The translations under genes and the position numbers were made by a program. Positions 43,946-51,456 of a stretch of 64,000 nucleotides of DNA are shown one piece after another (positions within the stretch are counted from its first letter, which is position 1; the number at the start of each line of letters is the position of its first letter). The stretch is from Pseudomonadota bacterium (GTDB taxonomy: Bacteria; Pseudomonadota; Gammaproteobacteria; Steroidobacterales; Steroidobacteraceae), in assembly GCA_018241505.1 (NCBI GenBank), contig JAFEDS010000010.1:434001-498000 (forward strand), in the 5' to 3' direction. The notes below the pieces were generated by a model that was not told the DNA's origin, ran no database searches, and saw nothing but the letters and a program-made list of their open reading frames with translations.

Positions 43946-44848
43946 ATGACAAGAAAGATCCAGGTCCACCAGGTTGATGCCTTCACTCGCGATCGCTTCA
44001 CCGGTAACCCTGCCGGTGTTGTGCTGAACGCGGATGGCCTCTCGGAAGGCCAGATGCTGGCCATTGCACGTGAGCTGAACAACGCCGATACGGCATTTAT
44101 TCTGGCGCCTGACAACAGCGAGCACGCCATGCGCGCCCGCTTCTTTACGCCCCGGACCGAAGTCGGTTTCGTCGGCCATGCCACCGTGGCAGCGCATTAC
44201 GTGCTGTCGCGAAGACACAGTGCGCCGCGACACGTGCGCCAGAAATCGAAGGCCGGTATCGTCGATATCGAAGTTCGCGGTGTTGAGGAAGATCGCAGCA
44301 TCGCGGTCCGCCAGATCCCGCCGCCGCTCGGCCGCGAGTTGAATGATCGCGAGCGCCTGGCCGTGCTCGATGCCCTGGCGCTGGCGACGGATGACCTCGA
44401 TCCCCGCTGTCCCTTGCGGATCGTCGGCTCGAACAGCACCCGGCTCATGATCGGAGTGCGAAGCGAAGAGGCGCTCAAACATCTCAAGCCCGACTTGAGT
44501 CGCCTGACGACCCTGTCGGCCCAGCTCGGCGCGGCCGGTTATTTTGTGTTTACGCTTGCCACCACCGGCGGCAATCACCTGACCGAGTCGCGGATGTTCT
44601 GCCCCGCGCTCGGGATCTCCGAAGATCCGGTCAGCGGCAACGCGCACGGCCTGCTCGGTGTCTACCTTGCGCGCCACGGCTTCCTGCCCTCCAACGAACA
44701 GCGCGTGTCGTTCAGCGGCGTGCAGGGACATCAGTTGCATCGGCCCGGGCGCGTGAACGTGGAGCTGGAATTCAAGGACGGCAGCATCGAAGGCGTCTGG
44801 ATCATCGGCCAGGCCATCTCGATCTTCGAGACGGAAATCGAAATCTGA
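43946..44848 (+). CDS. PhzF-family isomerase-like protein
   Basis: 300 residues. IQVHQVDAFTRDRFTGNPAGVV and RARFFTPRTEVGFVGHATVAAH are hallmarks of the two-lobed PhzF fold, as is the GISEDPVSGNAHGLLGVYL region. The catalytic Glu of phenazine PhzF lies in an N-E-TAF type motif; here the sequence is NNADTAF, with Asp in that position, so phenazine chemistry is unlikely. Substrate unknown; many such genes lack a role in phenazine synthesis. It is divergent from the thiamine operon. Confidence 0.87.
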   Translation: MTRKIQVHQVDAFTRDRFTGNPAGVVLNADGLSEGQMLAIARELNNADTAFILAPDNSEHAMRARFFTPRTEVGFVGHATVAAHYVLSRRHSAPRHVRQKSKAGIVDIEVRGVEEDRSIAVRQIPPPLGRELNDRERLAVLDALALATDDLDPRCPLRIVGSNSTRLMIGVRSEEALKHLKPDLSRLTTLSAQLGAAGYFVFTLATTGGNHLTESRMFCPALGISEDPVSGNAHGLLGVYLARHGFLPSNEQRVSFSGVQGHQLHRPGRVNVELEFKDGSIEGVWIIGQAISIFETEIEI

Positions 44849-44927
44849 AGCGGCGCTTAAATTCAATACCCGGCCCCTTCACTCCCGGTTAAAGTGCGCG
44901 CACCTCGAACCCACTCCGACGCGTTCC

Positions 44928-45242
44928 ATGAGCGACCCGCAATTTCAAAAGGCCATGGCCCTGGCCGACATACCCCAGGGCAGCATGCGTCCCGTGACTT
45001 TGAACGGCAGAGAAATCGTCATCTGCCATACGAAGGAAGGCGTCTACGCGCTGGACAACGTCTGCAGCCATGCCCACGCGAGAATGTGCGAAGGGCGCTT
45101 GCGCGCAACGCGAATCGTATGCCCCTTGCACGGGGCATCGTTCGACATCCGCGACGGCAAGGTGTTGGGTCCGCCGGCGACCCAGCCGCTGCCTATCTTT
45201 CAGGTGCGGGTTGTGGATGGGACAGTTGAAGTCGCTGTCTGA
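44928..45242 (+). CDS. Rieske [2Fe-2S] ferredoxin
   Basis: 104 residues. Rieske motifs C46-S-H48 (DNVCSHAHARMCEG) and C65-P-L-H68 (CPLHGASFDI) hold the cluster. It is a soluble ferredoxin of the type serving dioxygenases or nitrite-reductase small subunits. No oxygenase gene is adjacent, so its partner is unknown. The 79-base gap before it shows no clear promoter. Its last 50 bases overlap the convergent MFS transporter. Confidence 0.92.
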   Translation: MSDPQFQKAMALADIPQGSMRPVTLNGREIVICHTKEGVYALDNVCSHAHARMCEGRLRATRIVCPLHGASFDIRDGKVLGPPATQPLPIFQVRVVDGTVEVAV

Positions 45243-46380
45243 GGCGCCACAGCAACCAGGCGGCGGGCAACGCCACGCAGGCGCCTGCGAGAAACGGCGC
45301 TTTTGAGCCCAACACGGCATACAGCGGTCCCGAAGCAAATGGACCGATGACTCGCGCCAGGCTGCTGCTCGACTGATAAGTTCCCATGACCGATCCCCGG
45401 TCTTGGCCGGTTGATTGCCTGGAAGCCAACGCCGAGTTGCTGGGCGTGAAGGCGCCCATGCCGATACCGCACAGCGCCAGTCCCAGGACGGTGACTCCAA
45501 CGCCGGCCGCCTCCGAAACCAACAGCAACCCGCTCACGAACACCCCGATCGCAATAGTGGCCAAGCGGGATTCACCCAGTCGCGGCACCAGGATCCGCAC
45601 CAACCCGCCCTGTGTGAGCACGGCCAACACGGCGCCACAAAAAATCAACAGGCCGACGGTCCGCGGCCCAAAGCCGAACCGGTCGAGCGCCCACAGTCCC
45701 AGGATCGAATCCAGCAACGACTGGGCGGTCGTCACCAGCAGCGCTGCAGTTGCAACATAGCGCAGCGCCGGCCGCTCCATCAACATGCGCACCGGGCCGA
45801 TCCGCGCAGCGTGCTGTCGCACCGTGTTGCTTTCAGGAAGCATGAACGCAACCAGCAGGATAGCCAGCACGCTCAGACACGCCGACACCGTCGCCGGCAG
45901 CAGAAAATTCGCCGTCTGCAGATGGTTGCCCGCCAACAGACCGCCGATGGCCGGACCGACCGTGAAGCCGATACCGATGGCTGCCCCGATGAGGCCGAGC
46001 GAGGCGGCGCGCTTTTCCGGCACACTGACATCCGAGGCATAGGCAAATGCCGCGGAGATGTTGCCCGCCATGAAGCCGCCGAGCATGCGCGACACCAGCA
46101 AGCCACCGATGCTCGTAGCAAACCCCAGGATCAGGTACGAAACGCAGGCGCCCGCCAGGCTCGTCATCAGGATCGGCCGGCGGCCGTAGCGATCGCTCAA
46201 CCGCCCCCACCACGGCGCGGCAATCAGTTGACACAGCGAGTAGCTGCCCATGATGGGCGTGATCCATTCCGGCGGCGCGTTGAATCGCACCCCCATATAG
46301 GGAACCAACGGAATCAGAATCCCGAAACCGAGAATGTCAATGACACTGACTACAAAGAGAGAGCCGAGGCGCCTGTCCAT
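45193..46380 (-). CDS. MFS transporter, drug:H+ antiporter-like
   Basis: 395 residues with about 12 membrane segments. Motif A GRLSDRYGRRPILM lies between TM2 and TM3, and the GFTVGPAIGGLLAG motif in TM5 is typical of drug exporters of the TetA type (DHA1). Substrate unknown. The ATG overlaps the stop of the serine hydrolase-like gene (TGATG), so it is third in the ABC-hydrolase-MFS operon. The C-terminus overlaps the Rieske gene on the other strand by 50 bases. Confidence 0.87.
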   Translation of the reverse strand: MDRRLGSLFVVSVIDILGFGILIPLVPYMGVRFNAPPEWITPIMGSYSLCQLIAAPWWGRLSDRYGRRPILMTSLAGACVSYLILGFATSIGGLLVSRMLGGFMAGNISAAFAYASDVSVPEKRAASLGLIGAAIGIGFTVGPAIGGLLAGNHLQTANFLLPATVSACLSVLAILLVAFMLPESNTVRQHAARIGPVRMLMERPALRYVATAALLVTTAQSLLDSILGLWALDRFGFGPRTVGLLIFCGAVLAVLTQGGLVRILVPRLGESRLATIAIGVFVSGLLLVSEAAGVGVTVLGLALCGIGMGAFTPSNSALASRQSTGQDRGSVMGTYQSSSSLARVIGPFASGPLYAVLGSKAPFLAGACVALPAAWLLWRLRQRLQLSHPQPAPER

Positions 46381-47531
46381 CAATGATTGGGCACCAGCAG
46401 GCGCAGATCGGCACCCGGTCGGGCCGCCGCCGGCACAAAGTCTTTTGTGCCATTCATGATGAGATTGGGAATGCGGCTGTCATCCCAGTCCGCCGGCAGC
46501 GCATCCCCGGTCCGCACAATCGCAATCTGCAACGACGGAATCAGCCACATCCGGTTGCCACCCCCTTCCACCACCAACACATCCCTGGAGGCATAGGGCG
46601 GAATGCCGGGCAGTCCATGGGTGCCCAGTCGGATGTAGGCGCCGTAGCTCTCGTTGGTCAGCGCAGGCTGTAATAGCTGCGGCACCCAGCGGGGCGACAG
46701 CACTTCATCGCCGCGGAAGTTGCCGTTATTCAGAATCAACTCAGCCACGCGCAACCAGTCGCCCTGACGTGCCGTGAAGCCCGCATCAACGTGTGGTTCA
46801 GCTCCTTCCCGGTCGAGTGACACGGACGCATCCCCCGCCCCGATCCTTGCCCAGATCGCTTCGGACAGATAACTCACGTACGGCCGGCCCGTCGCCCGAT
46901 GAATAATGTGGCCCAACAAGTCCGGGTCCGCATCCTGCTCCAGCCAACGCGTTCCGGGCCGCGCTCCCATGCTCATCGCCAACGGGGATGCCGTCGGCCC
47001 ACAGCCGGAGGCAGGAATGCCCAAACCGCTCGACATGTGCAATAGATTGCGAACGGTGATCGTGCCCCGTGACTCTTTTTCCCACGCCGGCATCAGGTAG
47101 CCAAGAGGTTCATCGGGCCATGCGATCTTCCGATCGCCGATGGCCGCGCCCGTCGCCAGGGCCGCCAGCACACGACCCAGTCCCCTGGAATCGACGACCG
47201 TGTCGAATGTCGATCCCTGCCAGTATTTCTCGTAAATGATGTAGCCGTGTCGGGAAACGATCAGAGCCCTGCTCTTTTCCGCTTCAGCGTATTCAGACGC
47301 TGCCTGGAGAGCGCCATCGCTGACCTGCTCGTCCGCTGGCGTCTCTCGCGGCGCCGCGGGCTGGTTGCTACCCGGAACAATCGCGTGTGCACTGAAAGAC
47401 GACGAGGACACCACGCAACCAGCCTGCACGTGCATACCCAACTTTCCCAGCCAATGGGGTGGATCCCCCGAGATCACGAGCACAGCGGCGATGACGAGCG
47501 CCGCCAGCGTCCAGGTCACTACGGTCTTCAA
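46380..47531 (-). CDS. Serine hydrolase (beta-lactamase/class C) fold protein, catalytically degenerate
   Basis: 383 residues from a TTG at 47531 with GGAGG 5 bases before it. The longer frame to 47603 overlaps the ABC gene and has no ribosome site. A signal or anchor segment (VVTWTLAALVIAAVLVI) is followed by the class-C-like domain (ALIVSRHGYIIYEKYWQG, RNLLHMSSGLGI). Where SxxK should be, the sequence is DSRGLGRVLAAL, so neither Ser nor Lys is in place. The YxN position reads E198-Q-D200. The third box reads GGGNRM. All three catalytic sites therefore look lost, making it a probable pseudoenzyme. It follows the ABC ATPase stop directly. Confidence 0.8.
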   Translation of the reverse strand: MKTVVTWTLAALVIAAVLVISGDPPHWLGKLGMHVQAGCVVSSSSFSAHAIVPGSNQPAAPRETPADEQVSDGALQAASEYAEAEKSRALIVSRHGYIIYEKYWQGSTFDTVVDSRGLGRVLAALATGAAIGDRKIAWPDEPLGYLMPAWEKESRGTITVRNLLHMSSGLGIPASGCGPTASPLAMSMGARPGTRWLEQDADPDLLGHIIHRATGRPYVSYLSEAIWARIGAGDASVSLDREGAEPHVDAGFTARQGDWLRVAELILNNGNFRGDEVLSPRWVPQLLQPALTNESYGAYIRLGTHGLPGIPPYASRDVLVVEGGGNRMWLIPSLQIAIVRTGDALPADWDDSRIPNLIMNGTKDFVPAAARPGADLRLLVPNH

Positions 47532-47532
47532 A

Positions 47533-49095
47533 TCAGCCTCCGACAGATCCGCTCCGATGAGCGGCCGGAGATCGTACCGGACCACAGTGGATCGCGCGCC
47601 CACCAGAGAGCTCGAGCTCGTGAGTAACGCTGGCCGGCCACTCCGAGCGATGGTGCGTCGCCATCACGACGGCTGTGCCTGAGGCCACCATGGCTGCCAG
47701 ATGGGCCATCAAGCTCAGCCGGGTAGGACTGTCCACGCCCGAAAACGGCTCATCCAGCAGCAGCAGACGCGGCCGACAGACCCACGCCCGTGCGAACAGA
47801 ACGCGCCGGAGCTGCCCATAGGAAATCTCCCGCAGCGTTCGGGCGGCGAGGTCCGCCAAGCCAAAGAACGCCATAGAACGTTTGGCTGCGGCCCGATCCG
47901 CGCCGCTCGGCGCGTCGTTGAGACCAATGCTGGCGTGACGCCCCGACTGCACGACCTCGGCCACCGTTAGCTCTTGCGGGTGATCGGCCTGCAGATGAGG
48001 AGCGACGATACCGACCTTCTCTTTGAAGTCCTGTAAAGGAACGCCGGGCACGATGCCCATCCGCTGGATCCGCCCACCACTTGCCACGCCGTGGTCGCCG
48101 TACAAGGTCCTCAGCAGCGTGGTCTTCCCGGAACCGTTGTGTCCGTGAATGACCCAGAAGTCACCCGGACCGACCGCAAACGAAAGGTCTTCCAGCACCC
48201 GCTGTTCATTGAGGTAGACGCAGGCGCTTTCCAGCCGAACGATCGGCTCCGAACCAGGACGGCGGCGCTTCGTAGCAGGCAAGGCAGGGACAGCGTGGGT
48301 TTCGGTCAGCCATCTCTGCAGTGGCGCCTTACGCAATACCCCCCGGTACACCACCCGCCCCTTCTCCAGCACCAAAGCATGTGTCGCCGACCGGGGCACA
48401 TCCTCCAGCCGGTGGGTCGCCAGGATCCACGGCATCCGCGAGCGCTTTGTCTCATTCAGCCAACGCAACGCGCGCAGGTGGTTGGTCTCATCCAGCCCGC
48501 TCAACAATTCGTCCATCAACAATAACTTCGGCCGTGACGCCAGGGTCCTGGCGAGCAGGCTCAGCCGTCGCTCGCCGTAGGAAAGCGACAGGAACGGCCG
48601 CTCCGCCAGGTGCGTGATGGCGAGCCGTTTCAACAACCCCGCGATGCGGCGCCGATCGCTCGCGCTGAGGGGATTCAGTGGAATGTCGGTCCGGTACAGG
48701 CCGGTGCCGATAATCTGCTGCACTGTATGATTCCAGCCGTAGCGCTCGTATTTATCCTGGCGTTCCGGGCCGAGATAACCGATTTCCTCCTGCACTCCCG
48801 CTGGCGAGTCAAAGGCCTCTCCGCGCCACACATAGCGGCGCGAACGGCTCGCGGCGGCGGATAGTCCCCTTGTTGTTTCTCGCGGTGTTGGCCACACGGC
48901 ACCGGAAATAATCTTCAATAGTTGTGTTTTCCCCGCACCGTTGCCTCCTGCCAACACCCAACGCTGGCCTGGCAGCACATTCCAACTGACACCTTGGAGA
49001 ACGGCGCGCCCGCCGCGTTCCAGCGCCAGGTCTTTCAAACGTACTTCCACGTAGCCCGCGGCGGGGCCGGCGCCGGTTTTTTCAGATCGTCGCAT
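47533..49095 (-). CDS. Duplicated ABC ATPase (ModF/PhrA-like), two nucleotide-binding domains
   Basis: About 520 residues. Domain 1: Walker A GGNGAGKTQLLKI, signature LSYGERRLS, Walker B LLLMDELLSGLD. Domain 2: Walker A GHNGSGKTTLLRT, signature ISYGQLRRVL, Walker B LLLLDEPFSGVD. No membrane domain is encoded. Tandem soluble ABC ATPases of this layout resemble E. coli ModF; function is unclear. The start is uncertain: ATGs at 49095 and 49137 lack ribosome sites, and homology begins only at VEVRLKDLALERGG (about 49050). It leads the operon with the hydrolase-like and MFS genes and is divergent from lpxL. Confidence 0.82.
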   Translation of the reverse strand: MRRSEKTGAGPAAGYVEVRLKDLALERGGRAVLQGVSWNVLPGQRWVLAGGNGAGKTQLLKIISGAVWPTPRETTRGLSAAASRSRRYVWRGEAFDSPAGVQEEIGYLGPERQDKYERYGWNHTVQQIIGTGLYRTDIPLNPLSASDRRRIAGLLKRLAITHLAERPFLSLSYGERRLSLLARTLASRPKLLLMDELLSGLDETNHLRALRWLNETKRSRMPWILATHRLEDVPRSATHALVLEKGRVVYRGVLRKAPLQRWLTETHAVPALPATKRRRPGSEPIVRLESACVYLNEQRVLEDLSFAVGPGDFWVIHGHNGSGKTTLLRTLYGDHGVASGGRIQRMGIVPGVPLQDFKEKVGIVAPHLQADHPQELTVAEVVQSGRHASIGLNDAPSGADRAAAKRSMAFFGLADLAARTLREISYGQLRRVLFARAWVCRPRLLLLDEPFSGVDSPTRLSLMAHLAAMVASGTAVVMATHHRSEWPASVTHELELSGGRAIHCGPVRSPAAHRSGSVGG

Positions 49096-49152
49096 TGATT
49101 CACAGTGTTCCAACTCGGGAATTCGGTATTCTCTCATGAGAGGAGGGGGTAG

Positions 49153-50157
49153 ATGCCGATTCGCCTGTTCGGGCCACAATACTGGCCGACCTGGCTCGGG
49201 CTGGGCCTGTTGCGATTGTTCGCGTTGATTCCCTATGCCCAGGCGCTGCGCCTCGGCAGTGCCTTGGGGACCCTGCTGCGCTACCTGCCCATTTCCGGCG
49301 TCCGCACGGCTCGCCGTAACATGGAGCTGTGCCTGCCCGAGCTGAGCACCGCGGAGCGCGAGAAGCTGCTCACCGCTCATTTCCAGAGTGTCGGAATCGC
49401 GGTGATTGAAACTGCCTTTACCTGGTGGGCATCCCCCGAGCGGGCCCAGAAGCTCATGCAGGTCGAGGGCGCGGAGCACCTCCAAGCCGGACTCCGCCAC
49501 GGACGCGGTGTAATCCTGCTCGCCGCGCATTTCACTACCCTGGAGATCAGCGGCCGGGCACTCGCATCCATCCAACCCACGAGCTTCCTGTACCGGCCCA
49601 CGCGGAATGAGCTGCTCGCCTGGTTCCTGGCGCGTTGCCGCTGCCGGTTCGGCGGCCATGCGATTCCGCGCGATGACATTCGCGCTCTCATTGCCGCACT
49701 CAAGAACAACCAGTGTGTCTGGTACGCGCCCGATCAGTGCTACCGCAAGAAGGGCGCGCAGTTGGTTGAGTTGTTCGGCATCCCGGCGCCCACCAACACG
49801 TTTACATCACGCCTGGCGCGCATGACCGGCGCGACTGTTCTGCCCTACTTTTTCGAACGCCTCCCCGACGGCCAGGGCTATCGAGCCATCATCCATCCGC
49901 CGTTTGACAACTTCCCCGGCGATTGTCCGATCGCCGACACCGAACGCTTCAATCGCCTGATTGAAGCGCATGTGCACCGGGTCCCGGAACAGTATCTGTG
50001 GATGCATCGGCGCTTCAAGGGAATGACCCCCGACTATCCGGACTACTACGGCGCGGCGCCGCCCAAGGCTAATCTGCGCCCAGGACATCCTGGTCCGGCG
50101 GGGTCCATTGGTTCGCCAGATCGCTCACCTCACGCCGCCGAACTGACACCGGATTGA
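49153..50157 (+). CDS. Lipid A biosynthesis acyltransferase (LpxL/HtrB family)
   Basis: 334 residues. One N-terminal membrane-associated segment, then the HX4E motif H126-x4-E131 in LLAAHFTTLEISG, FLYRPTRNELLAWFL, and the late family signature PEQYLWMHRRFKGMTPDYPDYY. The enzyme adds a secondary acyl chain to Kdo-lipid A. AGGAGG lies upstream of the ATG. The last 30 residues (Pro/Gly/Ser-rich) exceed the usual C-terminus and overlap the convergent GNAT gene by 89 bases. Whether it is the LpxL or LpxM type is not resolved. Confidence 0.93.
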   Translation: MPIRLFGPQYWPTWLGLGLLRLFALIPYAQALRLGSALGTLLRYLPISGVRTARRNMELCLPELSTAEREKLLTAHFQSVGIAVIETAFTWWASPERAQKLMQVEGAEHLQAGLRHGRGVILLAAHFTTLEISGRALASIQPTSFLYRPTRNELLAWFLARCRCRFGGHAIPRDDIRALIAALKNNQCVWYAPDQCYRKKGAQLVELFGIPAPTNTFTSRLARMTGATVLPYFFERLPDGQGYRAIIHPPFDNFPGDCPIADTERFNRLIEAHVHRVPEQYLWMHRRFKGMTPDYPDYYGAAPPKANLRPGHPGPAGSIGSPDRSPHAAELTPD

Positions 50158-51268
50158 AATTCAAACGCACATGAACGTGCGTGGCGGGGTGGCGCCCCGC
50201 CCCGCTTCGCAGCCGATCCTGTACCGCCAGCGTCGATAGATCCGCACACTCGCCCACCAGCAGCGGACTCCAGTCGCCGGCCGCGTTGCTGGTGGCAAAG
50301 ATGTAGTTTCCCGGGCCCGGCGTCAGGCGCGCCGGCCAGTCAAACACCTCGTATGTATACATTTCACCGGACTGACCGGCCCATTGGTGGCGCTCCGGCG
50401 CGCGCGCGTTGGCTCGGCGATCACCCAACAGCAAGCCGAATGCGCCAGCCGCCTCGAATCCCAGCGACTCATACAAGTTGCGGGCGGACGTATTGTCCTC
50501 GCCCGTGAACAGCACGAGCTTCTCGAATCCCAACCGCTGGCGGCAATCGGTGATGAGCATCTGCATCACCGCGTTGGAGCAGCCCTTGCGGCGATCCGCC
50601 GGGCGTGTATACACGCCGCCCACCTGGCCGAGCATCCCATACGTTGCATTGAGTGCAGCGATCGATACCAACTCGTACGAATCATCGAACGCTCCCCACC
50701 ACAGCCCGGAGCGGACCCGCATGATGAAGTCGTTGCGGCGCTGCTCGAGAGTCGCCTGCAGCGGCAGGTTCAACTCGGCGAAATAGGCGGTGTTGAGTCG
50801 CTCCCACTGCACGAAGTCGGCCGCATCGAGCAGGCGCACATTGGGGGTTCCGGGCAACGGACCCATCGTGTCCTGCAACATTAATCGGTAGAGCACATCC
50901 TTCAGATGGTGAGTCGTTTGAAAGCGAGGATCGGCACACAGGAGCTTCCACAGCGCCTCGGCCATCGGCCATTCGCCGACCACACCCCGGACCTCGATGG
51001 TCTCGGATTCACAGGCCGCGAAGATCGGCTCGGCGAGGTCGGTGCGGCCCCCCGCCTGGACCAGGAGGTTGCCGCGCCGGGTTAGGCAGAACACCGCCAC
51101 AATCTCGCCGTCCTCTTCGATCCGGCGGAAGTTGCCCGAATTGAGGTGCTGTCCCAGGCGAGGTCCCAGCGCCGCCAGCGTCGACAGAAGGAATAGAGAC
51201 GTGTCCACGTGACTTTCCAGGAAGGCGCGGACCCGTTCGAGATCGGAGTCTGTTACGTGTCGAATCAT
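50069..51268 (-). CDS. GNAT acetyltransferase fused to a GIY-YIG-like C-terminal domain
   Basis: 399 residues from the ATG at 51268; a longer frame to 51496 adds low-quality sequence. Residues 1-135 are a GNAT-like first half. Residues 140-280 carry the acetyl-CoA-binding motif VGGVYTRPADRRKGCSNAVM and LYESLGFEAAGAFGLL. Residues 318-390 (GNYIFATSNAAGDWSPLLVG, then ATHVHVRLN and RRREVSDL) resemble stand-alone GIY-YIG-like proteins. The Tyr-Ile-Gly box reads Leu-Val-Gly, so nuclease activity is doubtful. Substrate unknown. It overlaps lpxL at the 3' end and is divergent from the GT39 gene. Confidence 0.75.
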   Translation of the reverse strand: MIRHVTDSDLERVRAFLESHVDTSLFLLSTLAALGPRLGQHLNSGNFRRIEEDGEIVAVFCLTRRGNLLVQAGGRTDLAEPIFAACESETIEVRGVVGEWPMAEALWKLLCADPRFQTTHHLKDVLYRLMLQDTMGPLPGTPNVRLLDAADFVQWERLNTAYFAELNLPLQATLEQRRNDFIMRVRSGLWWGAFDDSYELVSIAALNATYGMLGQVGGVYTRPADRRKGCSNAVMQMLITDCRQRLGFEKLVLFTGEDNTSARNLYESLGFEAAGAFGLLLGDRRANARAPERHQWAGQSGEMYTYEVFDWPARLTPGPGNYIFATSNAAGDWSPLLVGECADLSTLAVQDRLRSGAGRHPATHVHVRLNFNPVSVRRREVSDLANQWTPPDQDVLGAD

Positions 51269-51403
51269 GGGTTTGCAGCAGGACGCCCCCGATGCTAGCG
51301 CTGCGTATCGGCCGGCAGAACCCGACAAAGGTCCCGAAGCCACGGTACGGAACAAGGTACTCGCTCGCCGAGGCGCACGCAGGCATCGCTGTGCGGCTAC
51401 CGG

Positions 51404-51409
51404 CATAAT
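51404..51409 (+). promoter_or_regulatory. Candidate -10 box of the GT39 gene
   Basis: CATAAT followed by a GC-rich discriminator (CCGCG), the same ten-base ATAATCCGCG as at 29145-29154. No good -35 is seen. The 188-base gap 51269-51456 holds no gene; a small hairpin (CGGGT/ACCCG, 51420-51434) lies in the leader. Confidence 0.3.
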
Positions 51410-51456
51410 CCGCGACTTCCGGGTTTGAGACCCGTAAATCGGACACGAATTCACCC

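Noticed and set aside
45415-46386. 323-residue plus-strand frame rich in Gln, Arg and His
   Set aside because: Composition is that of an antisense frame over the MFS transporter; no domain seen.
49096-49659. N-terminal extension of the ABC ATPase frame up to 49659
   Set aside because: It overlaps most of the 5' part of lpxL on the other strand and has no ABC homology; the ABC protein starts at or below 49137.
51420-51434. Hairpin CGGGT/ACCCG resembling a tRNA T-arm
   Set aside because: The loop lacks TTCRA and no acceptor, D or anticodon arm is found around it.
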